46,144 nt of DNA from an uncultured Clostridia bacterium (GCA_949538735.1 CATGLK010000002.1:1-46144), one strand, 5' to 3'. Shown: positions 33,921 to 43,002, numbered from the stretch's first letter. Translations and numbers: made by a program. The notes: a model not told the origin generated them from the sequence alone.

Positions 33921-34586
33921 ATGGAAGAGTGTAAAGTAAAAAATTTATATAATTTAGAAGAAACAATAGCAAGAGATTTGTTAGAAACAGTAACATATCC
34001 ATGGGAAGCACTACCAAAAATTGCAGATTTCATAATAGAATTAGGAAAAAGCTTAGACAAAGAAAAATATGAAGAAGTAGAAGAAAACATATGGATAGCA
34101 AAAACAGCCAAAGTTGCACCAACTGCATACATAGCAGCACCTTGCATAATTTGTGAAAATGCAGAAGTAAGACATTGTGCATTTATCAGAGGAAAAGCAA
34201 TTGTAGGGGAAGGTGCAGTTGTTGGAAATTCAACAGAACTTAAAAATGTAATTTTGTTTAATAAAGTTCAAGTACCACATTACAATTATGTGGGAGACTC
34301 AATTTTAGGATATAAAGCACATATGGGTGCAGGGTCTATAACTTCTAATGTTAAATCAGACAAAAAATTGGTAGTTGTAAAAAATGACAATGAACAAATT
34401 GAAACTGGAATTAAGAAATTTGGCGCAATGATTGGCGATGAAGTGGAAATAGGGTGTGGAACTGTTCTAAATCCAGGAAGTATTGTTGGCAAAAATTCTA
34501 ATATCTATCCACTATCTTCTGTAAGGGGAGTTGTACCTGAAAAATCAATTTATAAAAATAAAAACGAAATAATAGAAAAAAGATAA
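33921..34586 (+). CDS. left-handed beta-helix (hexapeptide repeat) protein, GlmU/nucleotidyl-acyltransferase-like
   Basis: The 221-residue protein is built from hexapeptide-type repeats (VAPTAYIAAPCIICENAEVR, VGEGAVVGNSTELKNVILF, IGDEVEIGCGTVLNPGSIVG), the left-handed beta-helix of sugar acyltransferases and sugar-nucleotide enzymes. VGDSILGYKAHMGAGSITSN resembles the GlmU acetyltransferase site. The frame is open through the repeats upstream, but AAAAGGAGA precedes the ATG at 33921. The preceding UDPGP gene suggests a UDP-amino-sugar role. The substrate is not certain. Confidence 0.85.
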   Translation: MEECKVKNLYNLEETIARDLLETVTYPWEALPKIADFIIELGKSLDKEKYEEVEENIWIAKTAKVAPTAYIAAPCIICENAEVRHCAFIRGKAIVGEGAVVGNSTELKNVILFNKVQVPHYNYVGDSILGYKAHMGAGSITSNVKSDKKLVVVKNDNEQIETGIKKFGAMIGDEVEIGCGTVLNPGSIVGKNSNIYPLSSVRGVVPEKSIYKNKNEIIEKR

Positions 34587-34587
34587 A

Positions 34588-34642
34588 TAAATCAGCCTAA
34601 ATTATACTGTTACAAAACAATATAATTTAAGCTGATTTTTTA
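34588..34642. terminator. bidirectional terminator
   Basis: AAATCAGCCTAAATTATA (34588-34605) pairs with TATAATTTAAGCTGATTTTT (34621-34640), one bulge. It separates the beta-helix gene from the convergent holin-like gene. Confidence 0.85.
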
Positions 34643-35017
34643 CTACATTGATTGATTTCCAGGTATGAAGTAATCAACAACACCGTAGATTAAAGCGCCT
34701 ATAATAGCGGCCATCCAAGAAATTGAGTAACCAGCAACGAAAAATTGAGTAACATATAATGTAATTGCTGCTAACGCAAATCCAACAAAGCCTTTACCAA
34801 AAGGACTAGCGTGTAAGCCCGTAAATTTGACTACTAAGTAATCTATTATAGTTAAAACTATAGCGGCTATTGCCAAAGTCCAAATACTATTTATAGTAAA
34901 TCCAGGTGTAAAGAATGCAGTAATTGCAAGTACAACAGCAGCACCAACTAATCTACCAACTATTTGCCATACAGTAGAAGTACCACTATTTGCACGACTC
35001 CCTTGAGCTTCTGACAT
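34643..35017 (-). CDS. phage-holin-family (4 TM) membrane protein
   Basis: The 124-residue protein has a short polar N-terminus and four membrane helices (about 20-40, 45-65, 75-95, 100-118), containing LVGAAVVLAITAFFTPGFTI and AIIGALIYGVVDYFIPG. This resembles the four-helix phage holin superfamily IV, common as a chromosomal small membrane protein. No phage genes are nearby, so lysis function is not implied. AAGGAGG lies 8 nt before the ATG. Codon use is not A-biased at the 5' end. Confidence 0.7.
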   Translation of the reverse strand: MSEAQGSRANSGTSTVWQIVGRLVGAAVVLAITAFFTPGFTINSIWTLAIAAIVLTIIDYLVVKFTGLHASPFGKGFVGFALAAITLYVTQFFVAGYSISWMAAIIGALIYGVVDYFIPGNQSM

Positions 35018-35161
35018 AGGTCCAACCTCCTTAGTTTTTTTTATTTTAATGCGATTTTTTTCAAAGGTTCTAAGCTTATTATTTACAAAAAAAATTTATT
35101 TATACAAATAGTATAAATTGGTTAAAATTTGTAAAAAATAAAAATAAAAAGGAGAATTTAA

Positions 35162-35833
35162 ATGTTAATTACTTTTTTTAGAGCAATAGTTTTATATTTG
35201 GTAGTTTTAATAGTAATGAGACTAATGGGAAAAAGAGAAATAGGACAATTGCAGCCATTTGAGCTAGCAATTTCCATTATGATTGCAGATTTGGCGTCAA
35301 TTCCAATGACTGAGATTGGAATTCCTATTTTCAATGGGATAGTACCGATTTTAGGACTTTTAGTTATGCATCTAGTTATTTCTGTTATTAATATGAAAAG
35401 TTTAAGAGCAAGAGAGATAATTTGTGGAAAGCCTAGCATTCTAATATATAGGGGCAAAATAAATGAAAAAGCATTAGTTAAGGAAAGATTTACAATAAAT
35501 GAACTAGAAGAGAGATTACGTGGAAATAATGTGGTTAATTTAGGTGATGTAGAATATGCAATTTTAGAAACAAGTGGGCAAGTTACAGTTATTCAAAAGC
35601 CTGAGAAAAGGACAACAATACCAGAAGACTTCAACATTTTACCAGAATATGAAGGAATTCCATATGATTTAGTTATTGACGGAAAAGTTATGGAAGCAAA
35701 TTTACAAGCTATTGGTAAAAACTATAATTGGCTTAAAAAGCAAACTGAAGCATTTGGAATAAAACCTGAAGAAGCTTTGGTTGTAACTTTGGATGGCAAA
35801 GGACAAATTTTTTGCCAAAAAAAGGAGGCTTAA
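35162..35833 (+). CDS. YetF/DUF421 family membrane protein
   Basis: The 223-residue protein has the DUF421 pattern: N-terminal membrane helices with VVLIVMRLMGKREIGQLQPF and LAISIMIADLASIPM, then a cytoplasmic part with ICGKPSILIYRGKIN and the FTINELEERLRG helix. Family members occur in spore formers and some are spore membrane proteins; the biochemical role is unclear. AAAAGGAGA precedes the ATG. It is followed after 3 nt by the DUF4363 gene, a typical pairing. Confidence 0.9.
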   Translation: MLITFFRAIVLYLVVLIVMRLMGKREIGQLQPFELAISIMIADLASIPMTEIGIPIFNGIVPILGLLVMHLVISVINMKSLRAREIICGKPSILIYRGKINEKALVKERFTINELEERLRGNNVVNLGDVEYAILETSGQVTVIQKPEKRTTIPEDFNILPEYEGIPYDLVIDGKVMEANLQAIGKNYNWLKKQTEAFGIKPEEALVVTLDGKGQIFCQKKEA

Positions 35834-35836
35834 TTT

Positions 35837-36238
35837 ATGAAAAAGGAAATGATAATTTGTATTTTTATAGTGATAGTAATTGTAATTGCAAATATCGTAA
35901 CACAAAACTATACAACTAAAACAGTAGGAGAATTAAATAGTAAACTAGAAGCGCTAGAAACTGAAATTACTGATATCGGTGAAAATGAAGATATTGCCAA
36001 AGATAGTGTTAAAAATAAAATAGAAGAAGTCGAAAAATATTGGGAAGATGTTCATAGCAAGCTTGCATATTATATTGAACATGATGAGCTTGAAAAAGTT
36101 GAAACAGATATTGTTGGTATAAATAGTAGTATTGAGACTAATGATTATGAACAGGTTCTTAGTAAAATAGATGAAAGTAAGTTTATTTTGCGACATATTG
36201 AAGATAAATATGCATTTACATTAGAAAATGTATTTTAA
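35837..36238 (+). CDS. DUF4363 family protein
   Basis: The 133-residue protein has one N-terminal membrane helix (about 5-22, IICIFIVIVIVIANIV) and an extracytoplasmic helical domain with ENEDIAKDSVKNKIEEVEKY and WEDVHSKLAYYIEHDELEKV, matching DUF4363 proteins that accompany DUF421 in Clostridia. AAAGGAGG lies inside the end of the upstream gene, so the two are coupled. Function is unknown. Confidence 0.82.
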   Translation: MKKEMIICIFIVIVIVIANIVTQNYTTKTVGELNSKLEALETEITDIGENEDIAKDSVKNKIEEVEKYWEDVHSKLAYYIEHDELEKVETDIVGINSSIETNDYEQVLSKIDESKFILRHIEDKYAFTLENVF

Positions 36239-36300
36239 AACTTTTTGGGACAGTCCAAAAACGTCTGCGAGTGAAACTTTTTTGGCCTGTCCCAAAAAAT
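36238..36300. repeat. inverted pair of family-C hairpin repeats
   Basis: AAACTTTTTGGGACAGTCCA (36238-36257) is followed at 36273-36300 by a reversed copy (GAAACTTTTTTGGCCTGTCC, then CAAAAAAT). The first overlaps the stop codon of the DUF4363 gene by one base. Cores are GGGACAGTCC and GGGACAGGCC. Confidence 0.8.
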
Positions 36301-36395
36301 CCGAAAAAAATTGTAATAATTCTTTACTTTTAGAAAGAACTAATATAAAATAAACTTAAATTGGACATACTAAGAAAAAAATATGGAGGAAACAA

Positions 36396-38786
36396 ATGAA
36401 GAGAAAAAATGAATTAAGTTATAAAGAATTAAAAATGACCTGTAATCCAACGGTTTTCAACTTTGATACGACTGAAGAGTTAGACCCAATAATAGAAGGA
36501 ATAGGTCAAGAACGTGGAATAAAAGCACTAGAATTTGGGCTAAAAGTAGATGTGAAAGGATACAACTTATACCTAGAAGGGCCAAGTGGTGTAGGTAAAA
36601 CAATGTATACCAAAAATTATTTGGATACAATAGCAGCGAAGAAAAAAGTGCCTTCAGATTGGTGCTATGTATATAATTTTGATAATCCTAATCAACCTGT
36701 GGCTATTGAGTTACCTGCTGGACAAGGTAAACAATTTAAGGATTCAATGGAAGGTTTCATAAAAGAGATTAGAAAAGATATAAGAAAAACTTTTAACAAT
36801 GATGATTTCGAAAAAGAAAAAACATTAATAAAACAAGAATTTGAAACAAAACGTACAGAATTATTAGACAAATTAAACAAAGATGCATCAAAACACAATT
36901 TCCAAGTAAAAACAGCACAAAATGGAATTTATATGACACCAATTGTAGATGGAAGAGCGATTGAAGAAGAAGAATTTGAAAAATTGGCAGAAGAAGTAAA
37001 AAAAGCATATGAAGAAAGAGCTGTAATTGTCCAAGAGCAAATTATGGCAACAATAACTCAAATAAAAGAAATAGAAAGATTGTCAGATAAAAAAATATCA
37101 GAATGGCAATCAAATGTTGCACTTCTTACAGTAAATGCACATATAAATTATTTAAAATCACAATATAAAAGAAATAAAAAAATAACAAAATTCTTTAATG
37201 AGGTAAAACAAGATGTATTAAAAAATATACCTGCATTTTTAGAAGACGACTCAAAACAACAACAACAGCAACCAGTTCAAGGACCAATGCAAAGAAAACC
37301 AGACCCAAGCGAAAACTATAGAGTAAACTTATTTGTTGATAACTCAAACCGCGAAGGTGCACCAGTTATAATGGATTCAAATTATTCATACCACAATATT
37401 TTTGGAAGTTTGGAATATGAAAATTATTATGGAGCATTAAAAACAGACCATACAATGTTAAAGCCAGGACTTATGCAACAAGCAAATGGTGGATATATAG
37501 TTTTCCAAGCAAAAGATTTATTAACAAATGGTGCTTGTTATGAAGCTTTGAAAAAAGCATTAAGAGTAAAGCAAATAGCAATAGAAAACACAGCAGACCA
37601 ACGCTCTTCAATGGTTATGGTTTCTTTAAAACCTGAGCCAATACCACTAGACTTAAAAGTTATATTGATTGGTAATGCAAATATTTATCAAACACTTTTA
37701 GCAATGGATTCAGACTTTAGAAAATTATTTAAAATAAAAGTTGAATTTGAAGAAAGTGCTGAAATTAGCAAAGATAATGTCAACAAATTAGCAAGAATTA
37801 TATATAGCTTCTGTGAAGCAGAAGAATTGCCACATCTAGATAAAGAAGCAATGGCAAGACTTGTTGAATATGCATCTAGACTAGCAGGAAGTCATAGCAA
37901 AGTTTCTACAAGATTTAATGATTTAATGCAAGTAGTAGCTGAAGCTGCAACATGGGCAAAAATGTCAAAATCAAAAGTTGTAACTGCAAAATTTGTCGAC
38001 AAAGCATTAGCTGAAAGAATAGAAAGAGTAAAGAAATATGACGAAAGATATCTAGAAATGATAAAACAAAACTCATTACTGATAAATACCACTGGATACG
38101 AAGTCGGAGAATTAAATGGATTAACAGTTATGACAATTGGAGATTATACATTTGGAAAACCAGCAAAAATAACAGTAAACACATATACAGGAAAAAGTGG
38201 TATAGTAAATATAGAAAGAGAAGTAGAAATCTCTGGACCTTCACATTCTAAAGGTGTATTGATTTTGACAGGATATTTAGGAGAAATGTTTGCACAAGAC
38301 ATCCCATTATGTTTAACAGCAAGTATCTGTTTTGAACAGTTATACAACGGTGTTGACGGAGATAGTGCTTCTAGTACAGAATTATATGGATTACTTTCAA
38401 GCTTGTCAGGAATACCAATAAATCAAGCAATTGCTGTTACTGGCTCTGTTAACCAAAAGGGACAAATACAACCAATTGGTGGGGTAAATGAGAAGATTGA
38501 AGGGTACTTCCAAGTGTGCAAAACTCGTGGATTGGATGGCTCTCATGGAGTTATGATACCTATTCAAAATGTTGATAATTTGCAACTTTCAGATGAAATT
38601 ATTGACGCTGTTAAAAATCAGAAGTTTCATATTTATTCTGTTTCTACAATTGAGGAAGGAATTGAAGTTTTAACAGGTGTTCCAGCTGGTAAGAAAGATA
38701 AAGATGGTCATTTCCCAGCAGGTACAGTGAATTATCTTGTTTATGAAAAGCTAAAAAAATATGCAAAAGTAAGTTCAAAAAATTAA
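36396..38786 (+). CDS. Lon-family ATP-dependent protease (LonB/LonC type)
   Basis: The 796-residue AAA+ protease has Walker A GPSGVGKT at 62-69, a long coiled-coil insertion (about 110-300), a Gln-rich linker near 286 (KQQQQQP), the Walker B-containing region around 355-420, a helical AAA lid and a C-terminal Lon protease domain. The Ser-Lys dyad is visible as the Ser of GDSASSTELYGLLS and the Lys of GGVNEKIEGYF. It degrades proteins in the cytosol. No zinc or transmembrane insert is seen. TGGAGGA precedes the ATG. Confidence 0.92.
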   Translation: MKRKNELSYKELKMTCNPTVFNFDTTEELDPIIEGIGQERGIKALEFGLKVDVKGYNLYLEGPSGVGKTMYTKNYLDTIAAKKKVPSDWCYVYNFDNPNQPVAIELPAGQGKQFKDSMEGFIKEIRKDIRKTFNNDDFEKEKTLIKQEFETKRTELLDKLNKDASKHNFQVKTAQNGIYMTPIVDGRAIEEEEFEKLAEEVKKAYEERAVIVQEQIMATITQIKEIERLSDKKISEWQSNVALLTVNAHINYLKSQYKRNKKITKFFNEVKQDVLKNIPAFLEDDSKQQQQQPVQGPMQRKPDPSENYRVNLFVDNSNREGAPVIMDSNYSYHNIFGSLEYENYYGALKTDHTMLKPGLMQQANGGYIVFQAKDLLTNGACYEALKKALRVKQIAIENTADQRSSMVMVSLKPEPIPLDLKVILIGNANIYQTLLAMDSDFRKLFKIKVEFEESAEISKDNVNKLARIIYSFCEAEELPHLDKEAMARLVEYASRLAGSHSKVSTRFNDLMQVVAEAATWAKMSKSKVVTAKFVDKALAERIERVKKYDERYLEMIKQNSLLINTTGYEVGELNGLTVMTIGDYTFGKPAKITVNTYTGKSGIVNIEREVEISGPSHSKGVLILTGYLGEMFAQDIPLCLTASICFEQLYNGVDGDSASSTELYGLLSSLSGIPINQAIAVTGSVNQKGQIQPIGGVNEKIEGYFQVCKTRGLDGSHGVMIPIQNVDNLQLSDEIIDAVKNQKFHIYSVSTIEEGIEVLTGVPAGKKDKDGHFPAGTVNYLVYEKLKKYAKVSSKN

Positions 38787-38793
38787 TTATAAA

Positions 38794-39400
38794 ATTGCCA
38801 GAGGGGACTGTCCTGCCAACGGGGACGGTTCTTTTTGGCAGATCCCTGCCATTGGGGACGGTTCTTCTTGGCAGATTCCTGTCATTGGGGACAGACCTCT
38901 CCAAATTTGCTTTCCTTCTGCTTGGAGCATATACATGTTATTTTTGAGATTGCTTGCTTGAATGAAGTGAAATTTAGAATTTGTAAGTTTATATAAAAAG
39001 TAATGTTCACGGGCAAATTCTTATTTTTATTTTTCATAAATTCTTCGGTTCCTTGCATAAGAAAAGAAATTCTAAAATCTTTTTTTGGCACCCTTCCACA
39101 GCAAGTGTGAACTCTTTCCAAAAAAAGATTAAAGAATTTCTATTTTTTATTCCAGTCACATTCAGCATTTATTCAAAATATAAAATAAGAATTTGAGCCT
39201 GAGTGAAAAATCCGTTTTATATAAACATACAAATTATTATTGAACGCAATGAACAAAAGCAATCTCAAAAATAACACATATGTGCCCCAAGAGGGGGAAG
39301 CCAATTTGGAGAGGTCTGTCCCCAGTGGCAGGAATCTGCCAAGAAGAACCGTCCCCAATGGCAGGGATCTGCCAAAAAGAACCGTCCCCGTTGGCAGGTT
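38794..39400. repeat. giant imperfect palindrome (about 590 bp) built on family-A repeats
   Basis: This non-coding region folds back on itself. Units at 38814-38840 and 38847-38873 are identical in reverse complement to 39370-39396 and 39337-39363, in mirrored order with mirrored spacers. A third diverged unit (38880-38902) mirrors 39309-39330. Homology of the two arms continues inward (TTATTTTTGAGATTGCTT on the left matches the complement on the right; GTTTATATAAAA likewise) to a tip where CTTTTTTTGG (39079-39088) faces CCAAAAAAAG (39118-39127). The outer 100 bp differ at only a few positions; inner parts are more diverged. Confidence 0.88.
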
Positions 39401-39443
39401 AAATAGCAATTTTGTACTATGTAGTCGAAATGACATAAAAGTA

Positions 39444-39472
39444 TTGCAAAAATGAATAAAAATATATATAAT
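39444..39472 (+). promoter_or_regulatory. SigA promoter of the TetR gene
   Basis: TTGCAA (39444-39449) and TATAAT (39467-39472) are 17 nt apart, 24 nt before the start codon. Confidence 0.85.
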
Positions 39473-39496
39473 AGAGCTAATTGAAAGGGTGAAAAA

Positions 39497-40063
39497 ATGA
39501 ACAAAACCAAGAGAAAAATATTTGAAGCCTCAATGAAGCTATTTGCGGAAAAAGGATATGATGCAACAAGTATAGAAGAAATAACTGCAACAGTAGGAGT
39601 AGCAAAAGGAACACTATATTATCACTTTTCTAGCAAAGAAGAAATCTTCAATTTTTTAGTAGAAGAGGGAATGAAGTTATTACACAATAGTGTAGACTTA
39701 AAAATAGATAAATTACCAAACTACATAGACAAGTTAAAAGCAATTGTATTAATACAAATAAAAATAGTAGTAAAATATGAAAATTTAATAACAATATTAC
39801 TAAATCAATTTTGGGGAAGCGAAGCAAGAAACCAAATGTGCAAGGAACACATCTTTACATACATAGAAAAAATTGAGAAAATAGTAAAAGCTGGTATAGA
39901 GAAAGGTGAGATTAAGCAAGGAAACCCACAAGCAATAGCGTCTGAAATATATGGGCTGATATGTTCAAGCTTAGTGTATAAGACAAGAAATAATGGAGAA
40001 ATAGATGTGCCTAAGCTATATAAAGAATTTGAGAGTACAGTAATAAATGGATTAAAAAAATAA
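39497..40063 (+). CDS. TetR/AcrR-family transcriptional regulator
   Basis: The 188-residue protein has the TetR N-terminal helix-turn-helix: KRKIFEASMKLFAEKGYDAT, TSIEEITATVGVAKGTLYYH, FSSKEEIF. The C-terminal ligand domain is like those of fatty-acid-responsive TetR proteins in length only. It is followed after 79 nt and a family-C repeat by an acyl-CoA synthetase gene, which suggests control of fatty-acid activation. AAAGGGTG precedes the ATG. Confidence 0.9.
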   Translation: MNKTKRKIFEASMKLFAEKGYDATSIEEITATVGVAKGTLYYHFSSKEEIFNFLVEEGMKLLHNSVDLKIDKLPNYIDKLKAIVLIQIKIVVKYENLITILLNQFWGSEARNQMCKEHIFTYIEKIEKIVKAGIEKGEIKQGNPQAIASEIYGLICSSLVYKTRNNGEIDVPKLYKEFESTVINGLKK

Positions 40064-40090
40064 ATTTGGATAAAACACAAAGATATAAGC

Positions 40091-40121
40091 GAAACTTTTT
40101 TGGCCTGTCCCAAAAAGTTTC
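40091..40121. repeat. family-C hairpin repeat between the TetR and synthetase genes
   Basis: GAAACTTTTT and AAAAAGTTTC arms enclose TGGCCTGTCCC, a perfect 10-bp stem. It may also affect the TetR transcript 3' end or the leader of the next gene. Confidence 0.9.
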
Positions 40122-40142
40122 AAAAATAAAAGGAGAACGAAA

Positions 40143-41858
40143 ATGAGAAAGCCAATACATAAATTTGAGAAATTTACAGATTTAAGAGATATGTTAAAAC
40201 AATCAGAAGAGAAATTTGGAGATAGAGCAGCATATGTATATAAAACTGACAAGCCAGGAGTTTTTAGAGAAATTACATATAAAGATTTTGCAAAAGATAT
40301 AAGAAATTTTGGAACAGCATTAGTAAATTTAGGGTTAAAGAGTAAGAGAATAGCTGTAATATCAGATAATAGATATGAATGGTGCGTTACATATTTGGCT
40401 GTAACAACAGGTACAGGGGTAATTGTACCATTAGATAAAGCGTTGCCAGCAAATGAAATTGAGAGTTTAATTATTCGCTCAGAGGTTGAAGCGATTGTGT
40501 ATTCAAGTAAATATGACGAAATAATGAATGATATAAAAGCAAGAAATACATCAAATGTAAAATATTTTATTTCTATGGATTTAAGCAAAAAAGAAAATGA
40601 TATTTATTCGCAAAAAGAGTTAATGGAACAGGGAGCAAAACTTCTAGAAGAAGGTAACACAGAATATTTAGATAGCAAAATAGATGCAGAAGAAATGGGG
40701 ATAATGCTATTTACATCTGGAACAACAGCGATGTCAAAGGCTGTAATGTTATCACAAAGAAATATTTGTGCAAATTTAATGGATATAGCGTCAGTAATAA
40801 AATTAGTTCCAGAAGACAGAATGCTATCATTTTTACCATTACATCATACTTTTGAATGTACTGTTGGATTTTTATATCCAATATCAAAAGGAAGTTCAAT
40901 TGCATTTTGTGAAGGAATAAGACATATAGCTGATAATGCAAAAGAATACCAAGTAACTGCGATGATATCAGTTCCAATTTTATACGAGACAATGTACAAA
41001 AAGATAATGAAAGGAATTGAGAAAAAAGGAAAATTAGAAACAGTTAAAAAAGGTATAAAAATAAGTAATTTCTTATTAAAATTTGGTATAGATATAAGAA
41101 GAAAGTTATTTAAAGAAGTTATTGATAATCTAGGTGGAAAAGCAAGATTATTTGTTGCAGGTGGTGCGGCTTTGGATCCAGCAGCTGAAAAAGGGTTTAA
41201 TGAATTGGGTGTAAAAATGTTACAAGGATATGGATTAACAGAAAGCTCACCAGTAATTGCAGCAGAAGATGATAAATATATAAGATTGGGTTCAATTGGT
41301 AAAGCATTTCCAAGTTTAGATGTAAAAATAGATGAACCAAATGAAGAAGGAATAGGAGAGTTGCTAGTTAAAGGACCAACAATAATGCTTGGATATTACA
41401 ACAATGAAGAGGCAACAAAAGAAACTTTGGAAGATGGTTGGCTACATACAGGAGATTTAGCAAAAATTGATAAAGATGGATTTATATTTATTTCTGGTAG
41501 AAAGAAATTTGTTATAGTATTAAAAAACGGAAAAAATATTTACCCAGAGGAATTAGAAACAATAGTAAATAAAATTGGTGGTGTAACAGAAAGTTTTGTT
41601 TATGGAAAACCAGAAGATGACGGAGATTATAAAATTTGTGCTAAGATAGTATATGATAAAGATATGGTAGAATCAATTTATGGAACAAATGATGAAGAAA
41701 AATTGAAAGAGTTAATTTGGCAAGAAGTTAAGAAGGTTAATAAAACTATGCCTGCTTATAAATATATTAGAGAAATTTCAATAACAGATAAACCTTTAAT
41801 AAAAACAACTACTCAAAAAATTAAAAGATTTGAAGAAATTAAAACTGTACTAAATTAA
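40143..41858 (+). CDS. AMP-dependent long-chain acyl-CoA synthetase
   Basis: The 571-residue ANL-superfamily enzyme activates a carboxylic acid with ATP and transfers it to CoA. Core motifs: ATP-binding LFTSGTTAMSKAVMLSQRN near 193-211, YGLTESSPVIAAED, HTGDLAKIDKDGFIFISGRKK and the Lys-containing C-terminal hinge GKNIYPEELE with the final catalytic lysine region KTTTQKIKRFEE. The substrate length is not determined. AAAAGGAGAACG precedes the ATG. It is probably controlled by the TetR gene upstream. Confidence 0.93.
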   Translation: MRKPIHKFEKFTDLRDMLKQSEEKFGDRAAYVYKTDKPGVFREITYKDFAKDIRNFGTALVNLGLKSKRIAVISDNRYEWCVTYLAVTTGTGVIVPLDKALPANEIESLIIRSEVEAIVYSSKYDEIMNDIKARNTSNVKYFISMDLSKKENDIYSQKELMEQGAKLLEEGNTEYLDSKIDAEEMGIMLFTSGTTAMSKAVMLSQRNICANLMDIASVIKLVPEDRMLSFLPLHHTFECTVGFLYPISKGSSIAFCEGIRHIADNAKEYQVTAMISVPILYETMYKKIMKGIEKKGKLETVKKGIKISNFLLKFGIDIRRKLFKEVIDNLGGKARLFVAGGAALDPAAEKGFNELGVKMLQGYGLTESSPVIAAEDDKYIRLGSIGKAFPSLDVKIDEPNEEGIGELLVKGPTIMLGYYNNEEATKETLEDGWLHTGDLAKIDKDGFIFISGRKKFVIVLKNGKNIYPEELETIVNKIGGVTESFVYGKPEDDGDYKICAKIVYDKDMVESIYGTNDEEKLKELIWQEVKKVNKTMPAYKYIREISITDKPLIKTTTQKIKRFEEIKTVLN

Positions 41859-41868
41859 AAAATATATA

Positions 41869-41918
41869 AATCAAAATTAGAAATGATGAACTTCCATTTT
41901 TCTGATTTTGATTTTTTT
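41869..41918 (+). terminator. terminator after the synthetase gene
   Basis: AAATCAAAATTAGAAATG (about 41869-41886) pairs with CATTTTTCTGATTTTGATTT, one mismatch, followed by a T-run. Confidence 0.8.
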
Positions 41919-42037
41919 ATTACATTCGAAAACTCAAATTGGCAAGAAGACATAGATATCCCTAATAAATCTAAGAATTGTAATATTTTTGTAACAATTC
42001 TGTAACTAAAACTTAATGAAAAAATAGAAATATAATC

Positions 42038-42066
42038 TTGTAGTTTTTTGTTAGATAATGTATAAT
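42038..42066 (+). promoter_or_regulatory. SigA promoter of the 278-residue protein
   Basis: TTGTAG (42038-42043) and TATAAT (42061-42066) are 17 nt apart. An inverted repeat, AGAATTGT (41974-41981) and ACAATTCT (41994-42001), lies upstream of the -35 and could bind an activator or repressor. Confidence 0.65.
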
Positions 42067-42120
42067 TATAAAGAACGAAGCAAAAAGTAAACACGCGTAA
42101 GATAAAGGAGGTACATTACA

Positions 42121-42957
42121 ATGTCTAGATCTGGCATAGTAAATGTGAGAATGGTTATCACAGAAGAGAAAATATTATCAAATATAGATAAAGTACAAAA
42201 ATTAATAAATCCAAAAAGTAAAAAACAAATCGTACAATTAGAAGATGACGGTTACTTTAAAGATTTAGTAGAATCAATAAAAACATATTTAATTGAATAT
42301 CCAAAAAAGAAAAACTTCCCAGCAAGTGTATATAAGGCTGCTTATGGGCTAGTTGAATTTGCGACGAATCAATTTGAAGAAAATACAAAAAAAATAGAAG
42401 AATTAATTAGACAAAGAGAACAAAATATAGCATTAGCAGGAACTTTAAAAGAAGTAATGGAAACAGCAATAAATAAAGAAAAAGATTGGAAAGACCAAGT
42501 AAAAAAAGCTGAAGATAGTTTTGGAGAAGATATAACAGAGACACTAACAATAATAGGAAAATCAAAAAGTGATAAAACAGAAAATTATCAAGATGCATTA
42601 AAATTATTGAATGCAAGAATAAATAACCTAGAATCAAACTTACATATTGAAATAGATATGGAAAGAATAGAAGATCGTTCAAAAGCACTAAGCTATATAG
42701 GAATAGAAATAGCAGATGCACTAAAATCAATACCAACACCTGTAGAAGAGACAATTGAAGAAGTTGCAGAAGCACCTGTACAAGCTATGGAAGAACAACA
42801 ACAATATGTTGAAGAAACAACTTTTGAAGCTAAACCAAGTTTATGGCAAAGAATTAAAAATAGCAAAGTTGTAAGAGCAATAAAAGCTATAACAAGAATA
42901 AGAATAGTTGTAGATTATTCAGATGCACTTCCAGAAGGAAGAGGAGAAAATAATTAG
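42121..42957 (+). CDS. 278-residue helical protein, unknown function
   Basis: I do not recognise the family. Residues 1-70 look globular (VNVRMVITEEKILSNIDKVQ, EDDGYFKDLVESIKTYLIEY); residues 75-190 are charged helix, probably coiled coil (FATNQFEENTKKIEELIRQR); a Pro/Glu-rich linker follows (TPVEETIEEVAEAPVQAMEE), then a basic helix (SLWQRIKNSKVVRAIKAITR). No membrane segment. It has its own promoter and terminator and AAGGAGGT before the ATG, so it is a well-expressed single gene. Confidence 0.8.
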   Translation: MSRSGIVNVRMVITEEKILSNIDKVQKLINPKSKKQIVQLEDDGYFKDLVESIKTYLIEYPKKKNFPASVYKAAYGLVEFATNQFEENTKKIEELIRQREQNIALAGTLKEVMETAINKEKDWKDQVKKAEDSFGEDITETLTIIGKSKSDKTENYQDALKLLNARINNLESNLHIEIDMERIEDRSKALSYIGIEIADALKSIPTPVEETIEEVAEAPVQAMEEQQQYVEETTFEAKPSLWQRIKNSKVVRAIKAITRIRIVVDYSDALPEGRGENN

Positions 42958-42966
42958 TAAAAAAGA

Positions 42967-42997
42967 AAAAACATCTCAGATTAATGAGATGTTTTTT
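42967..42997. terminator. bidirectional terminator
   Basis: AAAACATCTCA pairs with TGAGATGTTTT around a 4-6 nt loop, with T-run and A-run flanks. It separates convergent genes. Confidence 0.88.
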
Positions 42998-43002
42998 GCG
43001 GA

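Noticed and set aside
34643..35017. Holin-like gene as evidence of a prophage
   Set aside because: No other phage genes, integrase or attachment sites are nearby; four-helix holin-like proteins are common chromosomal membrane proteins.
38644..39510. Several ORFs of 71-87 codons across the giant palindrome
   Set aside because: They read through repeat units or the ends of neighbouring genes, have no ribosome binding sites and no recognisable protein features.
41859..42120. Possible riboswitch or tRNA in the gap before the 278-residue gene
   Set aside because: Only a terminator, an inverted repeat and a promoter are visible; no tRNA cloverleaf or known aptamer motif is seen.
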